Virus record (IMG/VR): IMGVR_UViG_3300025400_000023
Span: 1 to 56,463 of that record
Source of the DNA: a virus
Strand: one strand, 5' to 3'
DNA length: 56,463 nucleotides
Shown: positions 40,490 through 49,334 of the stretch, piece by piece
How positions within the stretch are numbered: the stretch's first letter is position 1
Layout of the letters: the number at the start of each line of letters is the position of its first letter
The notes under the pieces: generated by a model
What the model was told of the DNA's origin: nothing
Databases searched by the model: none
Seen by the model: the letters and a program-made list of their open reading frames with translations, nothing else
Position numbers and translations under genes: made by a program

Positions 40490-41392
40490 TCAATAAGAAC
40501 CGTAGATTCCCAATGGATCGGACCAGCCGAAGCTATAACGCTCACGAGCTTTATAGCGAACGTTGCCTGTGTCAAAATCTCCGTCCATGCTATTTTGTAG
40601 CGGTGTACGGACAAAATGCTTCAAGCCATTAGGCACATCGGTAGTCAAGAACCAAGCATTAGTAGCTGTCAAGAAGTGATTGATTGTGTATCCTTCTGGG
40701 ATAGAACCATTGTTCTCGATAGCGTTAATGTCATTGTTGTTTGTACCAACACGCAATTTAGTGTCGAGCAAACGTGTTGCAACGAACTGGAGTGCGGGAG
40801 GAACAATCAACTTCTTGGGCTTGGCAGCGATCAAAAGGCCACGCTCGTCTGTCCATGCGGCGATTTGAATGATAGCGTTCTCAAGAGAAGTCTCATTCAA
40901 GTCAGCAGCAGTAGCAGGAGTGTTGGCATTCGTACCACCGTTCACCAATGGGTGAGCAGAGTTCAACAAAGATACACCGTCACCGCCTACATAAGCAGAA
41001 GAGAAAGCGTTGTTCAAAACAGCCGCTGCCTTTACTTGCTTGGTGTAAGCCATAGCACGAGCCAAACCTTTGGTGTAACGAGCTGACAAAGAGTCATACA
41101 AGTTATCTTCAATCGCCTCTTCAGTGATTGAGAAACCCAAAGCAATGGTTTCGTGGTTGTAACGAGTAGTCCATGCCTCTTGTGCATTGTCATAAGCGAT
41201 GGCAGTGCCCTCGCCTTTAACTGGTGCAGCAGAGAAGCCAGACAGTTTTGTTTCCTCTTCGAATGAACGCTCAGAGGTTTCAGTCTCATAAATCTCTTTA
41301 TGTTCTTCACCGTAACGAGCGTATTCCAAACCGAACAATGCGTTCAAGCCTGGGAGGAGTTCTTTCAATAGTTGTGCGCGTGAAATAGCCAT
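40490..41392 (-). CDS. major capsid protein (Mu gpT-like, HK97 fold)
   Basis: A 300-residue protein. ISRAQLLKELLPGLNALFGL, YETETSERSFEEETKLSGFS, TTRYNHETIALGFSITEEAI and GVSLLNSAHPLVNGGTNANT match the Mu gpT-type major head subunit, an HK97-fold family. It forms the hexamers and pentamers of the shell on the scaffold encoded upstream. There is no obvious long delta domain, in keeping with a separate scaffold. Followed immediately by a terminator, which should enrich capsid mRNA. Confidence 0.85.
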   Translation of the reverse strand: MAISRAQLLKELLPGLNALFGLEYARYGEEHKEIYETETSERSFEEETKLSGFSAAPVKGEGTAIAYDNAQEAWTTRYNHETIALGFSITEEAIEDNLYDSLSARYTKGLARAMAYTKQVKAAAVLNNAFSSAYVGGDGVSLLNSAHPLVNGGTNANTPATAADLNETSLENAIIQIAAWTDERGLLIAAKPKKLIVPPALQFVATRLLDTKLRVGTNNNDINAIENNGSIPEGYTINHFLTATNAWFLTTDVPNGLKHFVRTPLQNSMDGDFDTGNVRYKARERYSFGWSDPLGIYGSY

Positions 41393-41405
41393 TTTAAGTT
41401 ACTCC

Positions 41406-42239
41406 TTATCTAGCTGTTGCGTCATAGTACTCATGGATACCAAAGTTCAATTTAACAAGAACTTCAGGGTATTGTGTGAATACTAGGGTTGATGAAGAGG
41501 CAAATGCAGTAATAGGAGCTGCGTTCAACACAACAGTAGTTGCGCCTGCAGAAGCTGCTGTAGCTACATAAGAACCTGACTGAATGATTTGACCGTTAGG
41601 TGCAATAGATGCCACATCTGTTCCTACGGGGAGAGCAAATGGAATACCTGATGCAGTAGTAACAGTAGCAGTACTGATGCTGGTATAACCAACAGTTCCC
41701 AAAGATTGGGCAGTATCACCAACCAAACCAACCACACGAGCTACATAAGCAGAGCTTGTAGTAGCAGCGGGGATGATCAAACCATTTGAGCTATCACCTG
41801 TGTTAACGTTACCAGCCAAGTCAGAACCTTGAAGGTTTTGACCAACCATAGCAACGGCAGCAGAAGTAACAGTTGTTGAACCAGAAGAAGCCACGATAGC
41901 TGCTTTGAAAACAGTATCAGGATCATCTGTAACATAGGCTTGAATATCACCAGCCAATGTATTGGCAGGATAGTATTGGCTAAAGCGTTTCTGTTTGGTA
42001 ACTGGATCTGTATAAGTACAGCCCAAGAAAATACCAACCATACCAGATGCGCCGCCACCAGTGGTGACAGCCAAACGGTTTACCAAGCCACGGGTCAGGT
42101 TAACAAAGTCACCATAAAAGATGTTTGTACCGTAGTTGTATTGGATAGGAAGTAAACGAGTAGAACCCGAAAACACCTGTCCGCCAAGCAAATTGATTGG
42201 CTTTAGCCCGTATGGGGCAGAGACAATTGGATAAGCCAT
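41406..42239 (-). CDS. capsid-associated structural protein, 277 aa
   Basis: YPIVSAPYGLKPINLLGGQV, STRLLPIQYNYGTNIFYGDF and GMVGIFLGCTYTDPVTKQKR mark a conserved virion family encoded beside podophage capsid genes. All-beta with Ala/Thr/Ser-rich stretches. The end (YPEVLVKLNFGIHEYYDAT) is well ordered. It could be a head decoration or a minor capsid protein expressed at similar levels to the capsid. Confidence 0.72.
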   Translation of the reverse strand: MAYPIVSAPYGLKPINLLGGQVFSGSTRLLPIQYNYGTNIFYGDFVNLTRGLVNRLAVTTGGGASGMVGIFLGCTYTDPVTKQKRFSQYYPANTLAGDIQAYVTDDPDTVFKAAIVASSGSTTVTSAAVAMVGQNLQGSDLAGNVNTGDSSNGLIIPAATTSSAYVARVVGLVGDTAQSLGTVGYTSISTATVTTASGIPFALPVGTDVASIAPNGQIIQSGSYVATAASAGATTVVLNAAPITAFASSSTLVFTQYPEVLVKLNFGIHEYYDATAR

Positions 42240-42258
42240 TTAAGGACTCCTAAAAAAA

Positions 42259-42702
42259 TTAACGACCGATTTGAACCTCGGAACGCCTGTCTTTGAACAA
42301 AGGCATACGAGGATCGCTGTTTCTCATAAACGTGTTGTCAACGGATTCCATCTGCGCTCTGTTTTGATTGTCGTAATATGCATTACGCTGCTCAATGAAC
42401 TCAGCTGGAATACGACACAACAACAAACCGCCAACTTCAATATTGCCTTTGAATCGGCCTTCTTGAGTGGCATGCATCATCATCTCAGGATATTCTTCCG
42501 CTTTCACAGGTTCATATCCCTCTCTGAACTTAGAAGAAATATTAGCAGGATCAGATGTACCTGTCATACTAATACGAACCCATCTATGAGTCCAACCGGG
42601 TCTTGGATTAGGTTCAGGAAGAACTTCTGGCGGCCTCCATGATTCTGGACGCTGCATAAATTCTCTTGACTCTGTTTCTCTTGGCTTACGATTTTCACTC
42701 AT
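42259..42702 (-). CDS. conserved capsid-region protein, 147 aa
   Basis: Start set at ATG 42702 (MSENRKPRETES) after GAGGAAGTTAAT; the frame extends further but without a site. RWVRISMTGTSDPANISSKF, GNIEVGGLLLCRIPAEFIEQ and NTFMRNSDPRMPLF are conserved blocks found next to scaffold and capsid genes in many podophages. Role unknown; an assembly factor or minor head protein fits the context. Confidence 0.72.
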   Translation of the reverse strand: MSENRKPRETESREFMQRPESWRPPEVLPEPNPRPGWTHRWVRISMTGTSDPANISSKFREGYEPVKAEEYPEMMMHATQEGRFKGNIEVGGLLLCRIPAEFIEQRNAYYDNQNRAQMESVDNTFMRNSDPRMPLFKDRRSEVQIGR

Positions 42703-42703
42703 A

Positions 42704-43630
42704 TTAACTTCCTCTTCTTTGTTCTGCCGCAACCTGTTTAGCGTAGAGTTCCAATGGAACACCAAGCTTCTTGGCGATTTGTACCTGTGTCTGAGTAAGC
42801 ACGATCTTTTTGGCCGCTGTGCTTCTGGTAGCAGGTGCTACGTTTGATTTTTTAGCAGAAGGTGTCGCATCCTGCCGTTTTTCAGATTCAAACTTATCTG
42901 GAAATCTTTCCCGCATTTCAGCGTCAATTCTCTGCCAGTACTCGTCACTTGAAGGATTGATGCGCTCTTCAACTGTGAGTTCCTCGTGTAAACCCAGTGC
43001 ATAACTCGTCATGCGCCTGTCTTTACCCCACCAAGAATTCTTTTCCCTCCAGGCTTCCGCCCTTGGGTCAACCTGCTGAATTTGCGGTTGTTGTATTTGT
43101 ACCGCATTTCTTGGCTCCTGTAAAGGGGTAGGCTTAAAGTTTTCAATCTTGTCAGCCCTGATCTTTACATTAGTCAATTGTTCTTGCGCTAATAGCAACG
43201 CATCCGCATCTCCCGATTCGTATGCCTGCTTGTATGCACGTTTGGCATTGTCTAATTCTTGAGCCAAGCCTTGTTTGGCCTGATCAACAATCAGTCTTTG
43301 TCCCTCTGTCAACGAACCCTTGAGTTTTTTGTTCTCCTCAATGATCGAATTGGCAAAGTTAATAGCCTCTTCACGCTCACGCAATGCAGCTTCTTTCGCC
43401 CTACGCTCCTCGTGATAACCTTTGGAGAAATGCTTAATACGATGCTTTACGCTTTCATCGTACTTATTCAGTTCGTCATCGGTTAAATCTGATGGAGGTT
43501 CTTCCATAGGGCGTCTGTTTCTGTCTTCCGCAGGAGTATCGTCAACAATTTCAATCTCTGTATTCTCTACTTCAACTGAAACATTTTCTACTTCGTCTGG
43601 GAATTTAAAGTCATCATTTGATGTAGCCAT
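42704..43630 (-). CDS. scaffolding protein
   Basis: A 308-residue, charged and largely helical protein. The N-terminus is acidic (EVENVSVEVENTEIEIVDDT). Long coiled coils follow (HEERRAKEAALREREEAINF, FANSIIEENKKLKGSLTEGQ), and the C-terminus is basic (TAAKKIVLTQTQVQIAKKLG). This is the standard profile of a capsid scaffold, whose basic tail binds the capsid protein. It sits between portal and capsid genes, as in P22-like and related podophages. Confidence 0.78.
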   Translation of the reverse strand: MATSNDDFKFPDEVENVSVEVENTEIEIVDDTPAEDRNRRPMEEPPSDLTDDELNKYDESVKHRIKHFSKGYHEERRAKEAALREREEAINFANSIIEENKKLKGSLTEGQRLIVDQAKQGLAQELDNAKRAYKQAYESGDADALLLAQEQLTNVKIRADKIENFKPTPLQEPRNAVQIQQPQIQQVDPRAEAWREKNSWWGKDRRMTSYALGLHEELTVEERINPSSDEYWQRIDAEMRERFPDKFESEKRQDATPSAKKSNVAPATRSTAAKKIVLTQTQVQIAKKLGVPLELYAKQVAAEQRRGS

Positions 43631-43639
43631 GCAAACTCC

Positions 43640-44047
43640 TTACGCTGCGCGGGTAATGCCGCGGGGATCTTGCACAACCGCTTCGACTGAATCATCATTG
43701 ATTAGTCTGAACTCTTTGCCATGAATCTTAAGTCGTGTACCTGTATTGGGACGCACGATTACAAAATCACCTACCTTACAAGAAGGGCCAGACGGAAATC
43801 TAGTCGCATCTTTATAAGCATCAGGCCCAAGTTTAACTACAAATAGAACAGGGGAGAGCACCTCTTCATAATGCATACTTGTTGCCGCTTTAGCAATTCC
43901 ACTTTCATACTCTTCTTCAATCTCAGGTAATACCGTCAATATCTGAAATCTCACAGGATCAGGGAGTTGCCGCGCCTTTTCCTCTGGACTTTGGGGTAAC
44001 GTTGTCGCAGTCTCCCCGTCTTGACTAATCAATAGTTCACTCATCAT
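43640..44047 (-). CDS. GroES-like (Cpn10) co-chaperonin
   Basis: A 135-residue protein. LPEIEEEYESGIAKA, VLFVVKLGPDAYKD, CKVGDFVIVRPNTGTRLKIH and GKEFRLINDDSVEAVV follow the Cpn10 fold order, including the mobile-loop region and the final beta turn. Phage versions such as T4 gp31 cap host GroEL to fold the capsid protein. Position between portal and scaffold supports the same job. It carries an extra N-terminal 30 residues compared with bacterial GroES. A double ATG (44047/44044) follows AAGGAAGACG. Confidence 0.78.
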   Translation of the reverse strand: MMSELLISQDGETATTLPQSPEEKARQLPDPVRFQILTVLPEIEEEYESGIAKAATSMHYEEVLSPVLFVVKLGPDAYKDATRFPSGPSCKVGDFVIVRPNTGTRLKIHGKEFRLINDDSVEAVVQDPRGITRAA

Positions 44048-44237
44048 CGTCTTCCTTATATCTTCGCACGAGGTCTTCTATCTCTTGTTGGCAGGTGGCT
44101 AGACCTCGGATCACCCCCACCAATTCACGATAGGCAGCATAGTCGGCTACGCTACCATTCGCTAACGCTTCGATAAGATCGTCTTGACGCAAACGAATTT
44201 TCTTACCGAGATGTTCTAAAACTTGTTGTGACATCAT
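44037..44237 (-). CDS. small helical protein, 66 aa
   Basis: MMSQQVLEHLGKKIRLRQDD then YRELVGVIRGLATCQQEIED and the acidic end YKEDDDE. I recognise the GLxxCQxEIxDLxxR pattern from short proteins next to podophage portal genes. A double ATG overlaps the portal stop (AAATGATG). Possibly a portal or scaffold cofactor; unproven. Confidence 0.7.
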   Translation of the reverse strand: MMSQQVLEHLGKKIRLRQDDLIEALANGSVADYAAYRELVGVIRGLATCQQEIEDLVRRYKEDDDE

Positions 44238-46729
44238 TTATTCCCCCCATTCTGTTGACCACTCTTGGCCACATTTAGAAGTGCATTGATCGCCGCTTCA
44301 TGTTCGGCTTGTCTCATCTTCTGAGCGTGGGCTTGCTCATTCATTGCCAGTTCTTGTCTGTGCGATTGAACCGATTGTTGCAATTCCAACTGGTGAGCTT
44401 GCGCTGCTTGCTGCATCTGCTGAGCTTTTGCTTGCGCTTCCATTACTGGATTCTTACCCTGAGACTGCTGACTCTTCAATTGCAACTCTGCCTGTCTGAT
44501 TTGCAAATCGCCCTGCACTTTCATCTGTGCAATCTGATTTTTCTGCGCCTCAAGTTGCAGCTCTTGCTGCTGCATCTGAATGAGAGGATCTTGTGCTTGC
44601 TGCTGAGCCTGTTGTTGTGCTGCTTGTGACTTGCTTTGTTGCAGAACTTGCTGAGATGCCTGCGCCACAAGTCTAGACAATTGCAATTCCATCTCTGGCG
44701 GCATGTCCTGATCGGGAGCTGGCAACTGAGCACCGTACGCATCCTCGATTTTTTTCCTGTAAGCAAACGCCAAATGCTCTGCAATGTGGCTCTGAATAGC
44801 CGCTTGCATGGTCTGGGCCTGTGGATTTTGACCAATTTGTGCCGCCATTAATGGGTCTTGCAACAATGCAGTATGCACCGCAATATGTGCATCATGGTCC
44901 TGATAAATGAACGCTTTTGTCGGTTTTCCGTTCAAAAACGCCATATTTTCGCTCACAGGATCCCTTGGATGCTGATCATCTTCGGTCGGAACCAGCTTAT
45001 CTGCGTTCTTTATCCCCAAAACTTCGATCATTTGGCGGTGTAATTGGGGCAAATTGTAGATCTGAGGGGCCTGCTGAGACAGTTGAATCACCGCCTGATA
45101 CTGCATAATCCTCTGTGCCATCGTAGAACTGTTAGGATCGCTAACAGGAATCACCTCTACAATGTCGTAATCCTCTTTTTTCGCCTTTCTCTCCCCACCA
45201 TCAGGTACATATTCGTACTCTTTGGGGCTGAAATCCCGAATAATGTCCTTCAATAATTTGAATTCCTGCTTCATTGAGTAATGAACACGGGCTTGCACCG
45301 CACTCATCGTCTTCAACTGGCGCTCTAACAACGCTAAAGTTGTGCCAACAGGACTGTTTGCGCTCATATCAGACACGTTCATGTCCGCAATAGAGCCTAA
45401 TCTTCTACCTTCTTCAGTAATCTTATCCAATAAACCAGATAATACTTGGCTCGGCTCCTTATAAGGAAGCGTCATAATATTATCTTTAATCGAGCCAGAC
45501 GGAACATCTACGTCCCTGAACTCTCCCGGTGCAATAGGAGTATCGTCTCCTTTGACCCTCAACCCCCTAGACTTTAATCCACCAGGTAAATTACTTAAAG
45601 TACCAGCATCAATAAGCTGTCTAATGAGGGAAGTACCCGCACGAGCATACCCACCAATAAGATGTATGTACCCAAAACCGTAAGCACCAAAACCAGGTAT
45701 GTAATCGTACTGAACAAAATGCTGCCTCTTTAAACGTTTCTTGTCTGTCTTCTTCCAATTCCTATAAATAGATAAAACCTTATTGGTCCCCCTATCTATA
45801 GTAATAATATAAGGCAAAGCTATGCCATCCTCATCTTCAAATCCCGGCAAGTCATAGTCTACCTGAATTTCAAACATCTGATAACGGTCATCGTCCGTTA
45901 CCGAATACCCCTGATCCTCGGCCTTCTTCTTCTCCACATCCGTATGGATCTGTACAGGCTCTCCCAAATCCACATCTACATAAAAGCCCGCAACCTGTAA
46001 CTTCTTGATCTCGTTCTTTGTCTTCCTCATAATATGAGTGACACGCTCAGAAGTCCTAGCCCCACTCGATCCATAAGGAATGATCACATCCTCAGCAGGA
46101 ACAAATATAGCCGTCTGTCTTCCTAAACTAGGATCGTAATAAACCTTCTTAAATGCAGAGCCAGCAAGACCTAAATTAAACAACATCCTCTCATGCTCTG
46201 GCCTGTACTCATGCATTACATCAGTCAACTGGTAATTCATGTCCTGCCTGACTCTCTCCGCCGCATCTTCCTTTAACTTATTAATAGCACCCATGATCTC
46301 AGTCTTCACAGGCCCAGCCGCAGGAAAAGTCTCTAATATTGTCTCACTCTGAAACCTCACCGCCGCTTCAGTCAAAATTGTGCTAAATACACCACACGCA
46401 CCATTCCACGGCTCAGTTCTCTCCTCATATTTCATGCCAAGAACCTCTAGTCCCCGCACAAACATCTCTACCCAATCCTTCCTAGAATTAATGTCGCTCT
46501 CAACCTCACTCACCAAATCATAGCCAATACTAGCCAATGTGCCATCATCAATGTGCTCAGCTAAATTAGAGTCAAATTCATCATCCTTTTCCTCACTCTG
46601 CCTAGGGTCCAAATCAATCGTCACCCCATCACTAGGATCTTCCTTCTCCTCCTCAATCTCAATCTCTACATTCTCATCAGGCAAGGAACCCAGTCCCTGT
46701 GGTGCTTGGTATAGTGCGCTATCAATCAT
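44234..46729 (-). CDS. portal protein, 831 aa
   Basis: Large podovirus portal: WNGACGVFSTILTEAAVRFQ, IMGAINKLKEDAAERVRQDM, PEHERMLFNLGLAGSAFKKV and VQYDYIPGFGAYGFGYIHLI are conserved portal segments. The C-terminal 150 residues are Gln/Ala-rich (QQQAQQQAQDPLIQMQQQEL) and form the barrel-like helix. The acidic N-terminus is probably flexible. It makes the twelve-subunit ring for packaging and ejection. Preceded by the terminase large subunit as in other tailed phages. Confidence 0.85.
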   Translation of the reverse strand: MIDSALYQAPQGLGSLPDENVEIEIEEEKEDPSDGVTIDLDPRQSEEKDDEFDSNLAEHIDDGTLASIGYDLVSEVESDINSRKDWVEMFVRGLEVLGMKYEERTEPWNGACGVFSTILTEAAVRFQSETILETFPAAGPVKTEIMGAINKLKEDAAERVRQDMNYQLTDVMHEYRPEHERMLFNLGLAGSAFKKVYYDPSLGRQTAIFVPAEDVIIPYGSSGARTSERVTHIMRKTKNEIKKLQVAGFYVDVDLGEPVQIHTDVEKKKAEDQGYSVTDDDRYQMFEIQVDYDLPGFEDEDGIALPYIITIDRGTNKVLSIYRNWKKTDKKRLKRQHFVQYDYIPGFGAYGFGYIHLIGGYARAGTSLIRQLIDAGTLSNLPGGLKSRGLRVKGDDTPIAPGEFRDVDVPSGSIKDNIMTLPYKEPSQVLSGLLDKITEEGRRLGSIADMNVSDMSANSPVGTTLALLERQLKTMSAVQARVHYSMKQEFKLLKDIIRDFSPKEYEYVPDGGERKAKKEDYDIVEVIPVSDPNSSTMAQRIMQYQAVIQLSQQAPQIYNLPQLHRQMIEVLGIKNADKLVPTEDDQHPRDPVSENMAFLNGKPTKAFIYQDHDAHIAVHTALLQDPLMAAQIGQNPQAQTMQAAIQSHIAEHLAFAYRKKIEDAYGAQLPAPDQDMPPEMELQLSRLVAQASQQVLQQSKSQAAQQQAQQQAQDPLIQMQQQELQLEAQKNQIAQMKVQGDLQIRQAELQLKSQQSQGKNPVMEAQAKAQQMQQAAQAHQLELQQSVQSHRQELAMNEQAHAQKMRQAEHEAAINALLNVAKSGQQNGGNK

Positions 46730-46738
46730 TTAATCACC

Positions 46739-48223
46739 TTAATAGTAAACGTGCTTCTTACGGAAATACACCTCTTCATCCGCTTCATCAGATTCCAATC
46801 GTATAAATCCACCTTGCCTAAATCGAATAAGCGCCTGAACAGAACTGTCCACCAAGTCATCGTGGTCCCCGTTCGGAAACGATGCCATCTCCTCAACCAC
46901 TTCAGCCGCCCATCTCGTGTCTGGACACCATACTTTACCTGACTTGAACAAATCCGTCACGCTATTCAATCGAACAAATTTGTCATTACCCCGACTCGGA
47001 GTATATTCGCTCACCACAATCCCCATCTGTCTTAACTCATAAATCAACGGACTACCCGCCGCTTTCGCCTCAATCACAAACGCATCAGGACTCCATTCCT
47101 TATACATCTCAAATGCCATCTGCTTCAACTCTGGAAACTCCATCCTCTTCTTAAACGCATCCAACAAAACAATATTTACATTCTTCGGATCCTCGTTCAA
47201 GTGAAACACCCCCCATGTCGTACACGCAGAATAGTCACTCCTCTCATTCTTCGTAAACGCAGTATCCCAACTCTGAATAATAAACTCACACGGAGGCGGC
47301 CTGTCATTCTCCCACACTTGCCACCACTCCCTCTTCACCAACGCACCCTCTTCCCCCGTAGGCGTCTGCTGATACTGAGCATTCCACTTCGCTGGCGGCA
47401 ACTCCTCCCTCAACGCCTCCAACTCCCTCAAACTCCAAAACTCTGGCCACAACGGATTACCACTCGGCATGATCGCAGGCAACTCAATCACCTCCCACTC
47501 CTCCGTCTTATCCCTCTGCGCCGCATCCCGAATAATCCTACCCGTTAAATCCCTATCCCCCCACCTCGTCATCACAATCACAATACTTCCACCCGGCTGC
47601 AAACGCTGCCTAGGCCCAGACGTATACCACTCATACACCCTATCAAATACACTCGGGTCCCCCAGTGCCGCCTCCTGCTCACTATGCGGATCATCAATAA
47701 TAAGTAAATCCGCACCCTTACCCGTTACCGTACCACCCACACCAATCGCAAAATATTCCCCATTCTTATTAGTAGACCAACGTCCCGCCGCCTTACTATC
47801 CTGCCTCAAGCTCACCTCTGGAAACACCGTCTTATAGTGCTCACTTCCCACCAAGTTCCTAACCTTCCTACCAAAACCCACCGCCAGCTCAGCAGTATTC
47901 GAACACTGAATCACCTTCTTATTCGGAAACTTACCCAAAAACCAACTCGGCAACAAGTAACTCGCAAACTCCGACTTCGTATGCCTAGGCGCCATATTGA
48001 TAATCAACCTCTTACTCTCACCCCTAGCAATCGCCTCAAACTTCTTCGCCATCACACTATGATGCCTACCCGCCACAAACCCAGGCCACATCATCTTCAC
48101 ATAATCCATAAACCCCTCTTGCGCCTTCTCCCTCTCCACACTCGCCCTCAACCCCACAACCTTCTCCATAAAGGCCGCATATTCCCCCTCATCCAAACTC
48201 CCCAACAATTCCTCTAGCGTCAT
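46739..48223 (-). CDS. terL: terminase large subunit
   Basis: A 494-residue packaging motor. Adenylate or P-loop region INMAPRHTKSEFASY (residues 75-89, the deviant Walker A of terminases), Walker B LLIIDDPHSE (173-182), coupling motif VMTR (217-220). The RNase-H-like nuclease has D320 (QSWDTAFTK), E385 (VIEAKAAG) and a final acidic patch near 455 (PNGDHDDLVDS). It translocates DNA into the prohead and makes the cuts. ATG overlaps the stop of the winged-HTH gene (ATGA), an unusual neighbour. Confidence 0.9.
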   Translation of the reverse strand: MTLEELLGSLDEGEYAAFMEKVVGLRASVEREKAQEGFMDYVKMMWPGFVAGRHHSVMAKKFEAIARGESKRLIINMAPRHTKSEFASYLLPSWFLGKFPNKKVIQCSNTAELAVGFGRKVRNLVGSEHYKTVFPEVSLRQDSKAAGRWSTNKNGEYFAIGVGGTVTGKGADLLIIDDPHSEQEAALGDPSVFDRVYEWYTSGPRQRLQPGGSIVIVMTRWGDRDLTGRIIRDAAQRDKTEEWEVIELPAIMPSGNPLWPEFWSLRELEALREELPPAKWNAQYQQTPTGEEGALVKREWWQVWENDRPPPCEFIIQSWDTAFTKNERSDYSACTTWGVFHLNEDPKNVNIVLLDAFKKRMEFPELKQMAFEMYKEWSPDAFVIEAKAAGSPLIYELRQMGIVVSEYTPSRGNDKFVRLNSVTDLFKSGKVWCPDTRWAAEVVEEMASFPNGDHDDLVDSSVQALIRFRQGGFIRLESDEADEEVYFRKKHVYY

Positions 48224-48441
48224 TTGTAATTCCTAAACTTAATATATACAGGCCGAACAGATCTCTTCCCATCTATCCTCTTTACAACCCCCAACTTCAC
48301 CAACCTATCAATCATCTTCTTAACCCCCGCTAACCCACTCACACCCCTCATCTGTGCTATCTCCCGATACGAAGGACTAAACCCAAACTTCCTCCAATAC
48401 TCCTCAATAATCTCATAAACCTCACTCTGCTTCTCAGTCAT
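48220..48441 (-). CDS. LexA-type winged-helix DNA-binding protein without protease domain
   Basis: Start at ATG 48441 (MTEKQSEVYEIIEEYWRKFG), with GGAG about ten bases upstream. The 73 residues follow the LexA N-terminal fold: TEKQSEVYEII (helix 1), SPSYREIAQMRGVSG (helix-turn-helix), MIDRLVKLGVVKRIDGK (helix 3 and wing). No S24 peptidase part follows, so it cannot self-cleave in the LexA manner. The 21-bp palindrome lies about 72 bases upstream, inside terS. I infer autoregulation and control of the early-left promoter region at copy 1. Coupled to terL. Confidence 0.75.
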   Translation of the reverse strand: MTEKQSEVYEIIEEYWRKFGFSPSYREIAQMRGVSGLAGVKKMIDRLVKLGVVKRIDGKRSVRPVYIKFRNYK

Positions 48442-48486
48442 TTCCCATCTCCATATATATATACCCCCTATGGGACCCAAACACTT

Positions 48487-49185
48487 TTATAAGGGGGGGC
48501 CTTCCGTAGGGTATTCTAGAACCGTTCTAGAATGCAAATTTTCTGGTGGTTGTTTGTGTGGAATACTATGCGGAAAATTTTGGGACTCCTGCTGCGCATC
48601 TTGGGGGGTGCCGCCCGGGTGGGGGTCGCCCGTGAGCTCGTCCAGCAGCGAACGCGCCTGCACGTCAACGATATCCGAATCAACCTTCACACCCATCAAC
48701 TTGCGTATTTCATCCAATATCTGATCGCGCGCGACCTTAGAACTAACCGGCTTACTCGATTCCGTTATTGGTTTAAATAAATCTACGCCAGCAATCTCGC
48801 CGATTACCTTTGACGCCTGGATCCGGTCGCTGTGGCGCGCATCGTCATCGAGTAATACGCGGGTTAACGAATCCACCACTAAGGCCCTTAAGTGTCCAGC
48901 GGAACGATATTCCGCAGCTTCCATTGCCGCCTTTACTCTTTCTATTTCAAGGGCAACCACAGGCTTAGCTGCAAGCCTGGCAGCATCAGCACCCACAGCA
49001 CGCGGGTTTGCCTTTGTGTTATACGCTTTCCGGTATGCATTAGACTTAGTTTCCCCTTTGATTACATGCTCAGTGACGAAACGCTTTTGCTTAGGTGTTA
49101 GCTCTTTAGCTCTTCCCTTATTCAGTACTGCTTTAATTGGCAGCTGTTCCAGGCCTTCTTTTATCTGTTCCCGGGTTAACTTCAT
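48487..49185 (-). CDS. terS: terminase small subunit
   Basis: A 232-residue protein with LTPKQKRFVTEHVIKGETKS, NAYRKAYNTKANPRAVGADA and ARLAAKPVVALEIERVKAAM, the Terminase_2 HTH and oligomerisation signature. It recognises the packaging start and feeds TerL. The C-terminal ~50 residues are Pro/Gln-rich and probably disordered; codons HSRTVLEY lie over the second copy of the 21-bp palindrome. First gene of the late operon. GGAG lies about eight bases upstream of the start. Confidence 0.82.
   Translation of the reverse strand: MKLTREQIKEGLEQLPIKAVLNKGRAKELTPKQKRFVTEHVIKGETKSNAYRKAYNTKANPRAVGADAARLAAKPVVALEIERVKAAMEAAEYRSAGHLRALVVDSLTRVLLDDDARHSDRIQASKVIGEIAGVDLFKPITESSKPVSSKVARDQILDEIRKLMGVKVDSDIVDVQARSLLDELTGDPHPGGTPQDAQQESQNFPHSIPHKQPPENLHSRTVLEYPTEGPPL
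48513..48533. promoter_or_regulatory. 21-bp palindromic operator, copy 2, inside terS
   Basis: Same arms ATTCTAGAAC / GTTCTAGAAT as copy 1, with the central base reversed, so the two copies are identical on opposite strands. It lies in the last part of terS and upstream of the winged-HTH gene. It may be an operator for that gene, a packaging (pac) recognition site, since such sites often lie in terS, or both. No third copy seen. Confidence 0.65.
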
Positions 49186-49220
49186 TTTGACTGCTCCGCT
49201 TCGCTGTTATCCTGGGCCCG

Positions 49221-49250
49221 ATTATAGGTGAACAAAAAGAGAAACTGCAA
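49221..49250 (-). promoter_or_regulatory. late operon promoter upstream of terS
   Basis: Leftward: TTGCAG (49250-49245), an 18-base spacer, then TATAAT (49226-49221). Start near 49214, with a short leader before the GGAG and ATG of terS at 49185. It is divergent from the rightward early promoter, with about 85 bases between the -35 elements, so one factor could control both. Confidence 0.75.
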
Positions 49251-49334
49251 CACTTAGCCCGCATTTATCCATTATTACTTAGATGAAGAATGCAATATTA
49301 GGGTTTTCCCCTAGAAAATAATTAAAAATAAGTG

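Noticed and set aside
48441-48480. Longer N-terminus (MGPIGGIYIWRWE) for the winged-HTH protein
   Set aside because: The LexA-type fold begins at MTEKQ, and the upstream codons cover a TATATA-rich stretch and a GGAG site, so they are probably leader.
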